A stretch of DNA of 64,000 bases, from assembly GCF_021869535.1 (NCBI RefSeq), contig NW_026262743.1:372001-436000 (forward strand), read 5' to 3'. The notes beneath the pieces were generated by a model. It did no database searches and was not told the DNA's origin. It worked only from the letters and a program-made list of their open reading frames with translations. Source of the DNA: Mytilus californianus (Eukaryota > Mollusca > Bivalvia > Mytilida > Mytilidae). Positions within the stretch are counted from its first letter, which is position 1. Every line of letters starts with the position of its first letter. Of the stretch, positions 35,692 to 47,345 are shown in pieces. Made by a program: the position numbers and the translations under genes.

Positions 35692-36945
35692 GCCCGAAGG
35701 CCAGGTGAGCTATTGCCATCACTTGGCGTCCGTCGTCGTCGTTGTCGTCGTCCGTCGTCTGTCGTCCGTCGTCGTTAACAATTTTTCAAAACTCTTCTCC
35801 TCTGAAACTACTTAACCAATTTGTACCAATCTTGGTATGAATGTTCCTCAGGGTATTCTGCATAGAACTGATGTGGGGATTTTTTATCCGTTGAGAAGCG
35901 TTAGGTTTAACCAAATTCTGACTGGGTAAAAGTGTTCAGCATGATGAGATCTATCTCTGGTCAAATTTTCGTGTAAATTTGTTAAGCCATGTTAGAGTTA
36001 TTGCCCTTTTTCGATGTTTTTTTGTTATTTTTAACATTATTACTTTCAAAAATCTTCTCCTCTGAAACTACTTGACCAATTTGTACCAATCTTGGTATGA
36101 ATGTTCCTCAGGGTATTCTGCATAGAACTGATGTGGGGATTTTTGATCCGTCAAGAAACATGGCCGCCGTTACAAAAAATAGAACATAGGGGTCAGACAG
36201 AAGTTTTTCGCATTTACTAGTACTACAAAACCGTTAGGCTTAGCAAAATTCTGACTGGGTAAAAGTGTTCAGCATCATGAGATCTATCTGTGGTCAAATT
36301 TTCGTGTAAATTTGTTAAGCCATGTTAGAGTTACTCTGGGTATTCTGCATAGAATGGATGTGGGGATTTTCGATCCGTTGAAAAACTTGGCTGCCGTTAC
36401 TAAAAATAGAAATAGGGGTCAGACAGAAGTTTTTCTCATATATCTCCAAAACCGTTAGGTTTAGCCAAATTCTTTCAATTGCTAAAATGATCCCTATTAT
36501 AAGGCCTAAAAACGTCTGCCTTGGATCAAAGTTGTTGGAACACTCCTTGTTAGAGTTATCGCCCTTGAAAGGTAAAAAAATGATGTGCTTTTTTTTTTGA
36601 AAACTATAATACATGTAGAGAGAAAGAAACTTTCAATTGCTGAAATGATCCTTATGATAAGGCCTACCAAAGTCTACTTTGAGTCAAAATTGTCGGACAA
36701 CTCCTTGTTAGAGTAATTGCCCTTGAAAGGCAAAAAATAATGTTTTTAGCAGTTTTCAGCCAATATTTTGAAAACAATAAAAGATAGATAGAAACTTTCA
36801 ATTGATGAAATGATCCTTATGATAAGTCTTACTAAAGTCTTCTTTAAGTCAAAAGTTTTGGACAACTCTTTATTTGAGTTATTTCCCTTGAAAGGCAAAA
36901 ATTTAACCAGGTGAGCGATTCAGGCTCATGGGAGCCTCTTGTTTT
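35692..36945 (+). repeat. Full-length-looking copy of the AGCTCACCTG/GTCGTC dispersed repeat
   Basis: It starts with a hairpin (TAGCTCACCTG, loop, CAGGTGAGCTA at 35692-35712), then CACTTGGCGTCCGTCGTC and a GTC run. Degenerate units follow carrying TTCTCCTCTGAAACTACTT, GACCAATTTGTACCAATCTT, GTATTCTGCATAGAACTGAT and CCCTTGAAAGGCAAAAA. It ends in CAGGTGAGCGATTCAGGCTC and GGGAGCCTCTTGTTTT. The start hairpin and fixed end define a unit of about 1.25 kb. No coding potential is seen. Confidence 0.75.
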
Positions 36946-37144
36946 CATATAAAGTGCTGTTTTTCTAATCCTGGATGTGTGGAGTAATTTATTAAAGTGC
37001 ATTAGTGAATTATGTCATAAAAACCAGTGGTCATAGTAACATACTAACAAAATATTACTGAGTGTTAGTACAAATTAGTACTCAACAGCCAAATACTATG
37101 TTTTATAAAATATCAGGCACTTAGAAACTACCACAGTCAGGAGG

Positions 37145-37270
37145 AAATAAAACGAGAATGGATATGGTGAATATGTCAAAGAGACAACAACCCCATCTGG
37201 ATGAAAGAGTGCATGGAGGAGGTGGGAAATAGATAAAAATAATAGCACCTTTTCGATTCATTTTCTAACA
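37145..37270 (-). repeat. Tail A fragment, inverted
   Basis: AAACGAGAATGGATATGGTG, AATATGTCAAAGAGACAACA and CCCC are the reverse complement of the last bases of tail A (57440-57490), the 3' end of the PLE at 54-57 kb. Confidence 0.6.
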
Positions 37271-37494
37271 ATTTTTACTTCTTAAAGTTCGTGCGAAATT
37301 CGGTAGTTTGAAAATCAGCCGCACGAGGATAAAAGCTTATGTGAAGGGTTACTGCCAGTCACCACTTATAAAAAAGTAGTGCTGCATATACCTACGCGTA
37401 TTATCATTACCCATGTAGAACTTCATATCTTATATTTAAACACATTTTCTTCATGTGTGTTGTTTTTAAGATTTGTTTTTGTTTGTCTCAGGCT

Positions 37495-40280
37495 TGCTCA
37501 CATTGCTACCGGTAATTATCTGTACCATAGCCTAGCATAGATGCCTGCTAGTTACAACACTATAGATCTCTACCATATTCTATTAAAGATGCCAGCAGGT
37601 CACACTGCTATTTATCTGTAAAATAGGTGCCTGTATGTCACATCACTATAGATCTGTATCATAGCCTATCATTAGAGCCTGCAGGTCACACTGCTATTTA
37701 TCTGTACCATAGCCTATAATAGGAGCCTTATATAAGTAAATATAAAAAATAGCAATATTCCCATATTACACAGTTGGTGCTTGGCTCGATAAACAATACT
37801 GTAGGTGCCTGCAGGTCACACCAAAGTGTATCTGTATCAAATGTGCCTGCAGGTCACACCAAAATGTATCTGTATCAAATGTGAATGCAGGTCACACCAA
37901 AATTTATCTGTACCATAGGTGCCTGCAGATCACATCACTTTAGATCTGTAACATAGCCTATCATTTGAGTCTGCAGGTCACACTGCTAATTATCTGTACC
38001 ATAGCCTATAATATGTGCCTGCAGGTCACATCTTCATAGATTTGCACCATATGCTATTTAAGGTGCCTGCAGGTCACACTTTCATTTATCTGTATGGTAG
38101 GTGCCTGCAGGGCACATCACTATAGATCTGCACCATATATATAAAAAGAAGATGTGTTATGATTGCCAATGAGACAACTCTCCACAATAGACACAATGAC
38201 ACATAAATTAACAACTATAGGTCCCCTTACGGCCTTCAACAATGAACAAAGCCCATACCACATAGTCAGTTTTAAAAGGCCCCGAAATGACAAATGTAAA
38301 ACAATTCAAACGAGAAAACTAACGGCCTAATTTTTGTACAAAATAATGAACGATGTAACATGGCAACAAATGACATACACTGAATTACTGACTTGGGACA
38401 GGCATATACAGAATGTGGCGGGGTTAAACTAGTTTGAAGGCGCCAACCCTCCCCTAACCTGGAACAGTGGTGTAACAGTACAACATAAGAACAAACTATA
38501 AAAAATTCAGTTGAAAAAGGCTTAACTCATCAGATGGATACAAATAGAAATACATCTAACAAAAACACAAAGTGGACGTTCGAATAACAAAAAAATACTA
38601 AGTACAGATCTGAGAGTACTCGCAGTTATCATAGGTGCCTGTGGGTCACTTCACTTATGATCTGCATCATAGCCTACCATAGGTGCCTGTAGGTCATACA
38701 ACTTTTTATCTGCACCATAGCCTACCAAAGGTGCCTGTAGGTCACACTGCTATTTATCTGTACCATAGCCTATCATAGATGCATGCAGGTCACAGCACCA
38801 TAGATCTGCACCAAAGCCTATCATAGGTGCCTGCTGGTCTCACAGCTTTTTATCTATACCATAGCCCATGATAGGTGCCTGCAGGTCACATCACCATGGA
38901 TCTGCACTATAGCCTATCATAAGAGCCTGCAGTTCACGCTGCTATTTATCCGTACCTTAGCCTATTATAGGTGCCTGCAGGTCACATCACCATAGATCTG
39001 CACCATAGTCTATCATAGGTGCCTGTAGGTCACTTCACTACAGATCTGCACCACAGCCTACCATAGGTACCGGTAGGTCATACAACTTTTTATCTGCACC
39101 ATAGCCTAACAAAGGTGCCTGTAGGTCACACTGCTATTTTTCTGGACCATAGCCTATTATAGGTGCCTGCTGGTCACATCACCATAGATCTGCACCAAAG
39201 CCTATCATAGGTGCCTGCAGGTCTCGCAGCGTTTTATATGTACCATAGTCTATAGGTACCTGCAGGTCATACAACTTTTTATCTGTACCATAGCCTTTGA
39301 TAGGTGCCTGCAGGTCACACTGCTATTTATCTGGTCTATAGTCTATCTTATGTGCCTGCAGGTCACATCACCACAGATCTGTATCATAGTCTAGCATAGG
39401 TGCCTGCAGGTCACTTCACCATAGATCTGCGCCATAGCCTATCATAGGTGCCTGCAGGTCATACAACATTTTATCTGTACCGTAGCCTATCATAGGTGCC
39501 TTCAGGTCACATCACCATACATCTGTACCATAGTCTATCATAGATGCCTGTAGGTCACTTCACTATAAATCTGCACCATAGCCTATCATAGGTGCCTACA
39601 GGTCACAACGCCATATGTCTGTACCTTAGCCTTTCATAGGAGCCTGCAGGTCACACTGCTATTTATTTATATCATAGCCTATCATAGGTGCCTGTAGGTC
39701 AAACTGCTTTTTTTATGTACCATATCCTATCATAGGTGCCTGTAGGTCACACCGCTTTTTATGTACCATATCCTATCATAGAGCCTGCAGGTTTATTATA
39801 GGTGCCTGTAGGTCACACCGCTTTGTATGTACCATATCCTATCATAGTGCCTGCAGGTTTATTATAGGTGCCTGTAGGTCACACAGCTTTTTTTATGTAC
39901 CATATCCTATCACAGGTGCCTGTAGGTCACATCGCTTTTTTATGTACCATATCCTATCATAGGTGTCTGCAGGTCACACCAAAATTTATCTGTACCATCG
40001 TTGCCTTCAGGTCACACTTTTATTTATATGTAACATTAGCCTATTAAAGCTACCTGCAGGTCACATTGATATTTATCTGTACCATAGCCCATCATATGAG
40101 CCTGCGGGTCACGTCACCATAGATCTGTATCATAGGTGCATGCATGCAGGTCGTATCCACATAGATCTTTACCAGAGCCCATAATAGGAACCTGCAGGTC
40201 ACACTGCTATGTATATGTAACATAGCCTATAATCGGTGCCTGCAGGTCACACAGCTTTTTATCTATACCATAGCCTATCT
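37495..40280. repeat. 48-bp satellite array, about 48 copies
   Basis: The unit is close to GTGCCTGCAGGTCACATCAC followed by CATAGATCTGCACCATAGCC and TATCATAG. Two variants alternate irregularly: 'CATCACCATAGATCTGCACC' and 'CACTGCTATTTATCTGTACC'. Most copies hold a CTGCAG. Copies diverge by 10-20%, with shortened units near 39770-39860. A 510-bp insertion splits it at 38118-38630. The open frame at 39963-40184 is a by-product. Confidence 0.9.
38118..38630 (-). mobile_element. Tail C long copy inserted in the satellite
   Basis: It begins AAAAAGAAGATGTGTTATGA and continues with TTGCCAATGAGACAACTCTC, CCTTACGGCCTTCAACAATG, AAAAGGCCCCGAAATGACAA, TGTGGCGGGGTTAAACTAG, CCCTCCCCTAACCTGGAACA and ends GATCTGAGAGTACTCGCAGT. 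Satellite units flank it directly on both sides (CTGCACCATA before, TATCATAGGTGCCTG after), so both ends of the insertion are precise. It is longer than the other tail C copies and so shows more of this family's 3' region. Confidence 0.75.
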
Positions 40281-40632
40281 TATCGCACCGCCGGTAAATT
40301 ATCACGTTGTGATTGGTTTGACGCCGTCACGTGGTGACCCCCTATGGATCCGTAGGGGGTTAGTAAATGTCATAGGGGGTTCATGACGTCACGTCTACTG
40401 TTAATAGTGACGTCATCTTTTAATGTTGTTGTGTTTAATTTTTTATTTCTCTACAAAACACAGCGGAAAAAAGTCACGCGGGCGATAAATTCGTTATACG
40501 GTTAACTAGTGACCCCCTACGGACCATAGAGGGTGAATAAAATCCATAGGAGATTCGGCCTTCGGCCTCACCCCCTATGGATTTTACTCACCCTCTATGG
40601 ATCCGTAGGGGTCAGTAGCGAACCATATAACT
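40281..40632. mobile_element. MITE-like palindromic insertion at the satellite edge
   Basis: Satellite sequence stops at TAGCCTATCTTA and resumes at AACTTATAATG. Between them, CCCCCTATGGATCCGTAGGG with GGGTTAGTAAATGTCATAGG (40340-40372) precedes a second foldback at 40493-40632. There GTTATACGGTTAACTAGTGA pairs with TCAGTAGCGAACCATATAAC, and GAATAAAATCCATAG pairs with CTATGGATTTTACTC around a GGCCTTCGGCC hairpin. No open frame is present. Confidence 0.75.
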
Positions 40633-41056
40633 TATAATGTTTGCCTGCAGGTCACACTGATATTTATCGATACTTTAGCCATCATAGGAGCCTGCAGATC
40701 ACATCACCATATAGATCTGTATCATAGGTGCATGAAGGTCGAATCCTATAATATGATATGGATAATTAACATGGTGACCTACAAACACCTATGAAAGGAT
40801 ATGTAAAATAACAGGGTGACCTTCAGGCACCTATAATATGTTATGGATAAATACCATGGTGACCTACAGGCACCTATGATATGATATATGAAATAATACG
40901 GTGACCTACAGGAACTTATAATATAATATGGAAATAACAAGGTGACCTACGGGCATCTATAATATGATATGGTAAACAACAGGGTGACGTACAGGCACCG
41001 TTGAAATGATATGGTAAAGATCAAAAGCAGTGTGACATAGAGCCACCTAAGATATG
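40633..41056. repeat. Satellite continuation with orientation flip
   Basis: Up to about 40740 the units read as in the main array (TGCCTGCAGGTCACACTGAT). From about 40745 to 41050 they read as its reverse complement in a diverged form (GGTGACCTACAGGCACCTAT, ATGATATG), about seven units. Confidence 0.75.
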
Positions 41057-41462
41057 TGTTAGGTTTTGAGTTGTGTACTTCGCGTTGTTATAAGGTTAGA
41101 TTGATTCTCAAGAAAATACTACTGTACAGTTCAATATTCTATTCAAACATAAGCATAAACATAGTTACAATATTCTACATAGATACGCGACGTCATATAG
41201 TTAGTCGCGACGGTATATATAGTTACGTTTTACGTTCCCGAAATCCTCGACATCCTGGGGGCCACCGAAAATGGAAACTACTAAGAAATAAATAAAATTT
41301 ACAATCACAAAGAATAAAAAGATTCTATAACTGTTATAATTACTGTCTCTGTTATATACTATACTTGCAAATTATACTTTAACTAAAATCACAATTGTCT
41401 TAAAATTTCCCCTCGGTCATTGAATGTCAAAATTGTCATTGAAAGTGAACACCACTGTAACA
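41057..41462 (-). mobile_element. Probable 3' LTR of a BEL/Pao element
   Basis: A segment of 406 bp is bounded by TGTTAGG and CTGTAACA, so it begins TG and ends CA with a short TGTTA/TAACA inverted pair, as LTRs do. It lies just downstream, in element sense, of the BEL/Pao integrase C-terminus and starts where the satellite ends. No second LTR is in the window, and I see no clear polypurine tract beside it, so the boundaries are tentative. Confidence 0.4.
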
Positions 41463-41539
41463 GTCCGTAAAACAGCTTCTACACTCCATAATCACTATTT
41501 TAATCGTAAAAAGTCCTTTTACTTACTAATTCTGTAAAA

Positions 41540-42095
41540 TAGGAATTTACTTTTGGCGGGAACGAAGAGAATATTGCGTTTTACAATTTTCACTATTTGG
41601 TCCTTGTAATTCCAACGGATACAATTTAACAATTGGTCGGTTTGTTTGCTTTGATGATAGCAGTTCGTATAAATCCATCATTTCCACGAATCAAATATTT
41701 CACGACGGCTAACCTCCACATAAGTCTATAAGAATCGTTGTGAACTTGTACGATGTCCCCCTACTTCAATAGTTTGAATGTTATTACCAGTTGTACGATG
41801 AAATTCTCGCAAGGATGTTAAATATTCATTCCTCCAACGTGTACGGAAATGTTCAATAAGTTGATGTTGTCTCTGAAGCTTTTTGTTACAAGATGAATGG
41901 CTAGAATTGTGGAGGTTTTCAATATCATCCATTTGATGTGGTAGCGAATCCAATCTCCTCCCGTTAAGTAAGTGTGATGGCGTAAGTGGTTCCTTGGTTA
42001 ATATGGTAATATTGATAAGCATACAGGTCCATCTGACAAGTATCATTTTCAGTTGACAACTTCTTTAATATTGGTTGTGTCATTTCCAGATCCAA
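41540..42095 (-). pseudogene. BEL/Pao retrotransposon pol C-terminus
   Basis: Read downward: E-P-L-T-P-S-H-L-L-N-G-R-R (the BEL/Pao integrase C-terminal 'LTPSHLL.GR' block), then R-W-R-N-E-Y-L-T-S-L-R-E-F-H-R. After a frameshift in the G-run near 41760 come G-D-I-V-Q-V-H-N-D and W-R-L-A-V-V-K-Y-L. After another shift near 41650 comes R-P-I-V-K-L-Y-P-L-E-L, then a stop near 41545. This order is the standard end of BEL/Pao pol. The upstream integrase core, RNase H and RT are not in the window, so this is a truncated, dead copy. Confidence 0.8.
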
Positions 42096-43029
42096 TTCTT
42101 GTTAAGGTATAGTTTTCCTAACATTAACGCTACTAATATTACTTCACCGGATGCGGATTTGACAATACTAGTTTCTGCAGTGATGCTCGAGGCCAAACTA
42201 TTCGAAAAATCAAATCTTATACAAAGGTTGAAAAGCTAATCATACTTAAAAAAAAACAATTGACCATACGTATTGTTTACGTCGTGTATGTTAAATTGTA
42301 AGATGATCTAAATAATAATACCTTATTAAGTTTTTCTTTTTGGCCATGGCGTTGTCTATTTTACATCATCAAGAATTTGTTGACCAATATATAGTCTGTT
42401 TGTACTCACAAGCCACCTGTGTATGTTCTTTGATCGTTAGTAATCACTATACATGTAGTCATCTGATCTTTAAACTTACAGATTATGTCTTATTCCCTAC
42501 ATGTACAGTGACATTTTTGTCTGAGATGATGCATGCATAGCACTGGACAAAACTAGTTTCATTGTCATTCGAGTTCATATGATTCCTTCAAATTATTTTT
42601 GCAGCGATATTAAAAACAAATTAGATGTTGTATGATTGTATCAGACCCGAGATCATTTGAATTATAGATCCTAAATGGATTTCCAAGATTTGAACATATA
42701 TAAACTAATGATGCCTTTAACTAAGATTATAATTATATACACTTATATTTTCAGGTAAACAGAAATATGCAGCTGATCAGGCCCAAACAATAATTAACTT
42801 TAAAAAAGGCATTAAAAAGTAGGTATATATGAAAAAGAAATAGTAATTAAAAATAAACTAGCAATTGTATTGCATAACAAAATCAAACATGTATTACCCT
42901 TTTTTAAATTATAAAATAACTCAATAGAAAGCAGGATTTAAATTTCGTACGTCAGACGCGAGTTTTGTTTACACAAGAATTACGCTCGAATAAAACAAGT
43001 TCAAAAGGCCAAATATAGATTTACACATT
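42096..43029. other. No gene seen
   Basis: Non-coding sequence; open frames without recognisable domains. Confidence 0.4.
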
Positions 43030-43225
43030 CTATGTCTAATAAAAGAAAGGTGAAAGATACCAAAGTGATATTTAAACTCCAAAGTCAAAAACAAACTGAC
43101 AATGCCATGGCAAAAAACGAAAGACGACGGAAAGACAAACAACAGTTCACAAAACACAACATAGAACACTAAAGACTGAGCAACACGAACCCCATCAAAT
43201 ACCAAATGTGATGACAGGTCCTTTG
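43030..43225 (-). repeat. Tail D, inverted
   Basis: AAAGAAAGGTGAAAGATACC, AACTGACAATGCCATGGCA, ACAACATAGAACACTAAAGA and GATGACAGGTCC match 21765-21965. The open frame across 42969-43430 on the minus strand is a by-product of it. Confidence 0.6.
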
Positions 43226-43577
43226 AAGTAGTGACGGTTGAATAATGGAGATATTTTTTACATGTCAAAGTCTGCTTTTTATGAAAAGTTAAGCAATACT
43301 GACAATTATTACAACTTCCAAAAGATATGTTAAAAAAAATATAAGATTTGTTAAATATGATTTTTTTTTGTATATTTGAGCAGCAGAGTTTAATACAAAA
43401 CTGGTCAGATTCATTGTGTCGTATAATCATCGTATCACCTTACACAGATAGCTAACACATCCCATATGGATCACTTTTGTTGTCTTGTGTCATTGTCCTT
43501 ATTGTAATACTTTGTTTATCTCCAAATCCTTGAAAACAGTTTGATAGAATGCAATTTTGATTTTTGATCCTAGTGAT

Positions 43578-44100
43578 TTTTAGCTTACCTTTCAACTGGT
43601 CATGTGATTTATTGCCATCAGTTGGCGTCCTCTTAGATTAAAGAAAAACATTGATGAAGCCAATGTCCAAATTTCTTCCAACAATTTGCTGAATAATCCA
43701 TGTAGGGTATGCAGTATTAAGTGTTCCTGCCATTCTACTAACATGGTCAGCAGACCAAAAACTAGGCAGAAGGTTAAATGCAATTAATGTATAATATCTT
43801 GAATCTAAATTGATATATGATGTTATAAAGTAACAAAAATGTTAAGAATATCAAGATTTTTTCAATAGACTCTTTAAACGAGTATCATTAAATGGTGATT
43901 TGTTAACCCACTTATGTGTTTTCAGCAATTATCTTGAAAACTGTTATAGATCGAAACTGTAAACAGGAAAAATGATGCAGTCCACCATATTATACCGTCA
44001 TTTTGATCCAACGTTTTATGGGACTGCCATTTTTTTATGTAGCTGTTATTTTACTTTTCAATGATGACGGTGATGACGGTGCAAAAGAGGTCCAGGAAAA
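43578..44100 (+). repeat. Very degraded copy of the 35.7-kb repeat family
   Basis: It starts TTAGCTTACCTTTCAACTGG, then TCAGTTGGCGTCCTC, which matches the opening of the family, but the GTC run is lost and later units are scarcely recognisable. Confidence 0.45.
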
Positions 44101-46364
44101 GCTTATATTTGATATAGATGAAGGTTATTCTACAGCTTGAATTAGATTTTGTAAACTTTTTTGACATTGTGTGCCACGTCATTTTGTTCATTTGATGTCA
44201 AGATGAGATCTGTGATATTTTGTTATGTTAATCTGACCGTTTCATCATCTAGAAAAATGGAAGCATCATGTTTTTTATGATACAAGAGAAGGTTTTATGA
44301 TCAGTTGCATAAGATTAATTTATGCACATTAACTCTATAATTTGCAAGAAGTCAAACATTCATCTTATTTTTTTAATGATACAATTTTCAAAAAAATAGA
44401 ATAATTAAATGGTGTTAAATAAACGTCCAGTGGCTAATCTTCCATGCATGTTCAAGGCGAAAACAAATTAACAGTACATACAATAGGTAATATGGAATTC
44501 CACTGTAAAATGAATATATTAGATTGGGGCAGATATGGATGACCCCATTTTAATACCTCGGGTAACCATTGGGGTTCTTGTCAAAAAGACAAATGAGGAA
44601 AATACAAACAATAGTCCACAAACAGTTCAAAAACTAGGAACTAGGAATTTAATGAGCATGTATTGCTCACATGGTTTTTTTTAAATAAAACTGATACAAC
44701 CATGACGACTCTAGTGATTATAAACATTTTCGTAAGCATAACCATCATTTAGTGAGTCATATCTCTTTTCTGTTATAAAGAAAGTATATAGTTTTATATA
44801 AGAGTTTTTATAAGCATAACCATCACTTAGTAAGTAGAATCTAACTGCACCAGATGCACGTTTCGACAATTAATTTCTCTTCATTGATGTGAATCAATGT
44901 GCTATTGATTCTTTGTAATTTTTGACTGTTTGGTTGTGATCTACCTTTATGCCAGACTAATTGGCGGAGCTCTATCGTAATCACTCTTTCTGTCTGTCTG
45001 TCCATATGTCAGCACTTCTATGGCGTATAATAAGTCAAGATTGCCTAAATGGAAATTTTGAAAATCTGTAGGCACAGTGTTTATACCCGCAAAGGAGGGT
45101 CTATTTCATTTCTATTTTTAGAAAACAAGTGTGGTAAAAACTTACTTTATGTTTAAAAATCACAAATTTTGAAAAATATCTTGTGCTAGAATTTCAAGAA
45201 AAATTATCATGCAACAGATGATATGCTATTCATAAACAAAATATTTTTTGTGATAATTTGTTGGAAAAAAAATTTCCATAAGAAACTCTTTTTTGTTAAA
45301 TTCTCAAATTCTGAGATGCATATTTTTGTGTTAGGATTTATATGAAAATTGATTTTTCTAGATATAATAAGCTTTTCAAAGTTGAATTCGCGTGTCAAAC
45401 ATTTATTTTTTATTAAAAGAGGGAGATAGATGTGGTGAAAACATATTGTTAAAAAATCACAAGTTTTGAGAAATGTCTTCTTATAAAAGGATTTCAACAA
45501 AGTTTGATATACGCATGCAGATATGATAATTTATTTCAAAGTGTTTAAATGTACCAAAATATTTAAAAGCAGGTATCAAATTATTTTTTGTTAAACAATC
45601 ACAAATGTTTATGGCATGATTTTAACAAATTTTGATACATGTATAGGTATAGTATTGTGCAAAAAAATGATTCTTGAAGTTATTTTTTTTAATTTAAAGT
45701 GGGGATAGATGTAGAGAAAAATTTGTTGTTTTTAAATTACAAATTTTAAGTAATATGCTCTTAAAGTAAGGGTTTCAGCAAAAATTGTTATATTGATGTA
45801 AGTGATTTGAGGTGGCAATTTTGTTTTTAAATGGTATAAAATTATTTATGTTTTTAAATGGTATCAAAATATTTTCTATTTTTATATCACATTTTCACAG
45901 TTTTGATCTTAAAAAATTACAGACAAAGAGATATTAACAACAGAAAAAATTACCAGAATAATAAGGTCTACAGATAAGTCAACTTGGCGGAATTTGTCAA
46001 ATGACCCCTTATAGGAGTTATTTTTTACCCTTTTGCATTTTTTAAAGAAAATATAGTTGATAGAGGGAATCGTTTAAAGTATTGAAAATGTTCAACAAAA
46101 TATGATCTATGAATACGTCTACTTGGCCGAAATTATCAATTAACCACTTATAGGAGTTATTGCCCTTGAAAGATGGTTTTTTTATCTGTTTCTTTTTTTT
46201 TCCATTTTTTGCAGAAACCAAAATAGGTAGAGAACAATGTTTATAAGCTAAGATGTTAGGCATAATCAGATCCACAAATAAGTTAACATGGCCGAAATTG
46301 TTATTTCATCCATTTCCCTGCGTTTTATTTGTGGTTGCTACTCTTAAGTATGATAATCATTGTT
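44101..46364. other. Non-coding, with old dispersed-repeat traces
   Basis: At 44935-45110 a stretch with GGCGGAGCTCTATCG and TCTGTCTGTCTGTCC resembles the start of the 46.4-kb repeat. At 45960-46320 degraded units with ACTTGGC(G/C)GAA and CTTATAGGAGTTATTGCCCT recall the end of the 35.7-kb family. No gene is seen. Confidence 0.4.
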
Positions 46365-47345
46365 CTTGGGGGGGATTGGGGGGAGGGGGGGTGTTTGTGC
46401 CCCGCGCGACACGTTGCGTGGGACATAGAAATACCGATCGTCCGTCCGACCGTCTGTCCATCTGGTCTTGTTAGCGCTCTAACCTGTACAAGTCTTTGAT
46501 GAAACTTATATCATAGATTGATATCAGCATTGTCTCTGACAAGTTCAAAAATCAGTGCCGTTCATCAATGTTGACAAGAGTTAAGCCCTTGGAAATATTA
46601 AGTATATAAAAAATTGCATTGTTTGCGCTCTCATGTGTACAATTCTTGCCAGTTTTTTTTATGAAACTCATATCATAGGTTTCTATCAGCAATTTCTCTG
46701 ACAGTTCGAAATTCAGTGCCTATCAACACTTTTTGAAAGAGTTATGTCCCTAATAATGTGTACAATTGTAGCCAGATTTTGTGAAACATACATCATAGGT
46801 TTATATCAGTATTGTCTCGGACAAGTTCTAAAATCAGTGCCGATTAATTATTTTCAAAAAGTAAAATAACAAAAATACCGAACTCCGAGGAAATTCAAAA
46901 CGGAATGGCAAAATCAAAAATTCAAACACATCAAACGAATGGATAACAACTGTCTTATTCCTGACTTGGTACAGGCACTTTCTAATGTAGAAAATGGTGG
47001 ATTAAACCTGGTTTTATAGCTAGCTAAACCTTATACTTTTATGACAGTCGCATAAAATTCCATTATATTGACAACGATGTGTGGACAAAACAAAAAGACA
47101 TAATAGGTAAAAATGTCAAAAATAGGGGTACAGCAGTCAACAGAGTTTTGCCCCTTGGAAATATTAAGTATATCAAAAACTGCATTGCAAGCCCTCTCAT
47201 GTGTAGTATTTCTGCCAGATTTTTATCAAATTTATATCAATGTTTATATCAGCAATGTCTTGGACAAATTCAAATATCAGTGTCAATCAAATATTTTAAA
47301 AGAGTTATGCCTCTTGGATATATTTTATGAAACTTTAGAAGTTTG
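46365..47345 (+). repeat. Dispersed repeat of about 190-bp units, split by a tail B insertion
   Basis: After a G-rich run and GTCCGTCCGACCGTCTGTCC, four units recur with TCTCATGTGTACAAT, CAGATTTTTATGAAAC, TATATCATAGGTTTATATCA, GGACAAGTTC and CAGTGCC, then GAGTTATGCCCCTTGGAAAT. The unit is broken at about 46860 and resumes at about 47140. Confidence 0.7.
46860..47140 (-). mobile_element. Tail B (PLE family B 3' end), inverted, inserted in the repeat
   Basis: AAAATACCGAACTCCGAGGA, AATGGCAAAATCAAAA, TAGAAAATGGTGGATTAAAC, TTTTATAGCTAGCTAAACC and ACAACGATGTGTGGACAAAA match 23285-23570 closely. Only the 3' end of the element is present: a 5'-truncated retroelement insertion. Confidence 0.7.

Noticed and set aside
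39963-40184. 73-codon open frame
   Set aside because: It lies fully inside the 48-bp satellite; the frame is kept open by the repeat (48 is a multiple of three).
37495-40280. CRISPR array
   Set aside because: Spacers are not unique; whole 48-bp units are tandem, and the genome is eukaryotic.
42969-43430. 153-codon minus-strand open frame
   Set aside because: It covers tail D and flanking AT-rich DNA; no domain or splice context.
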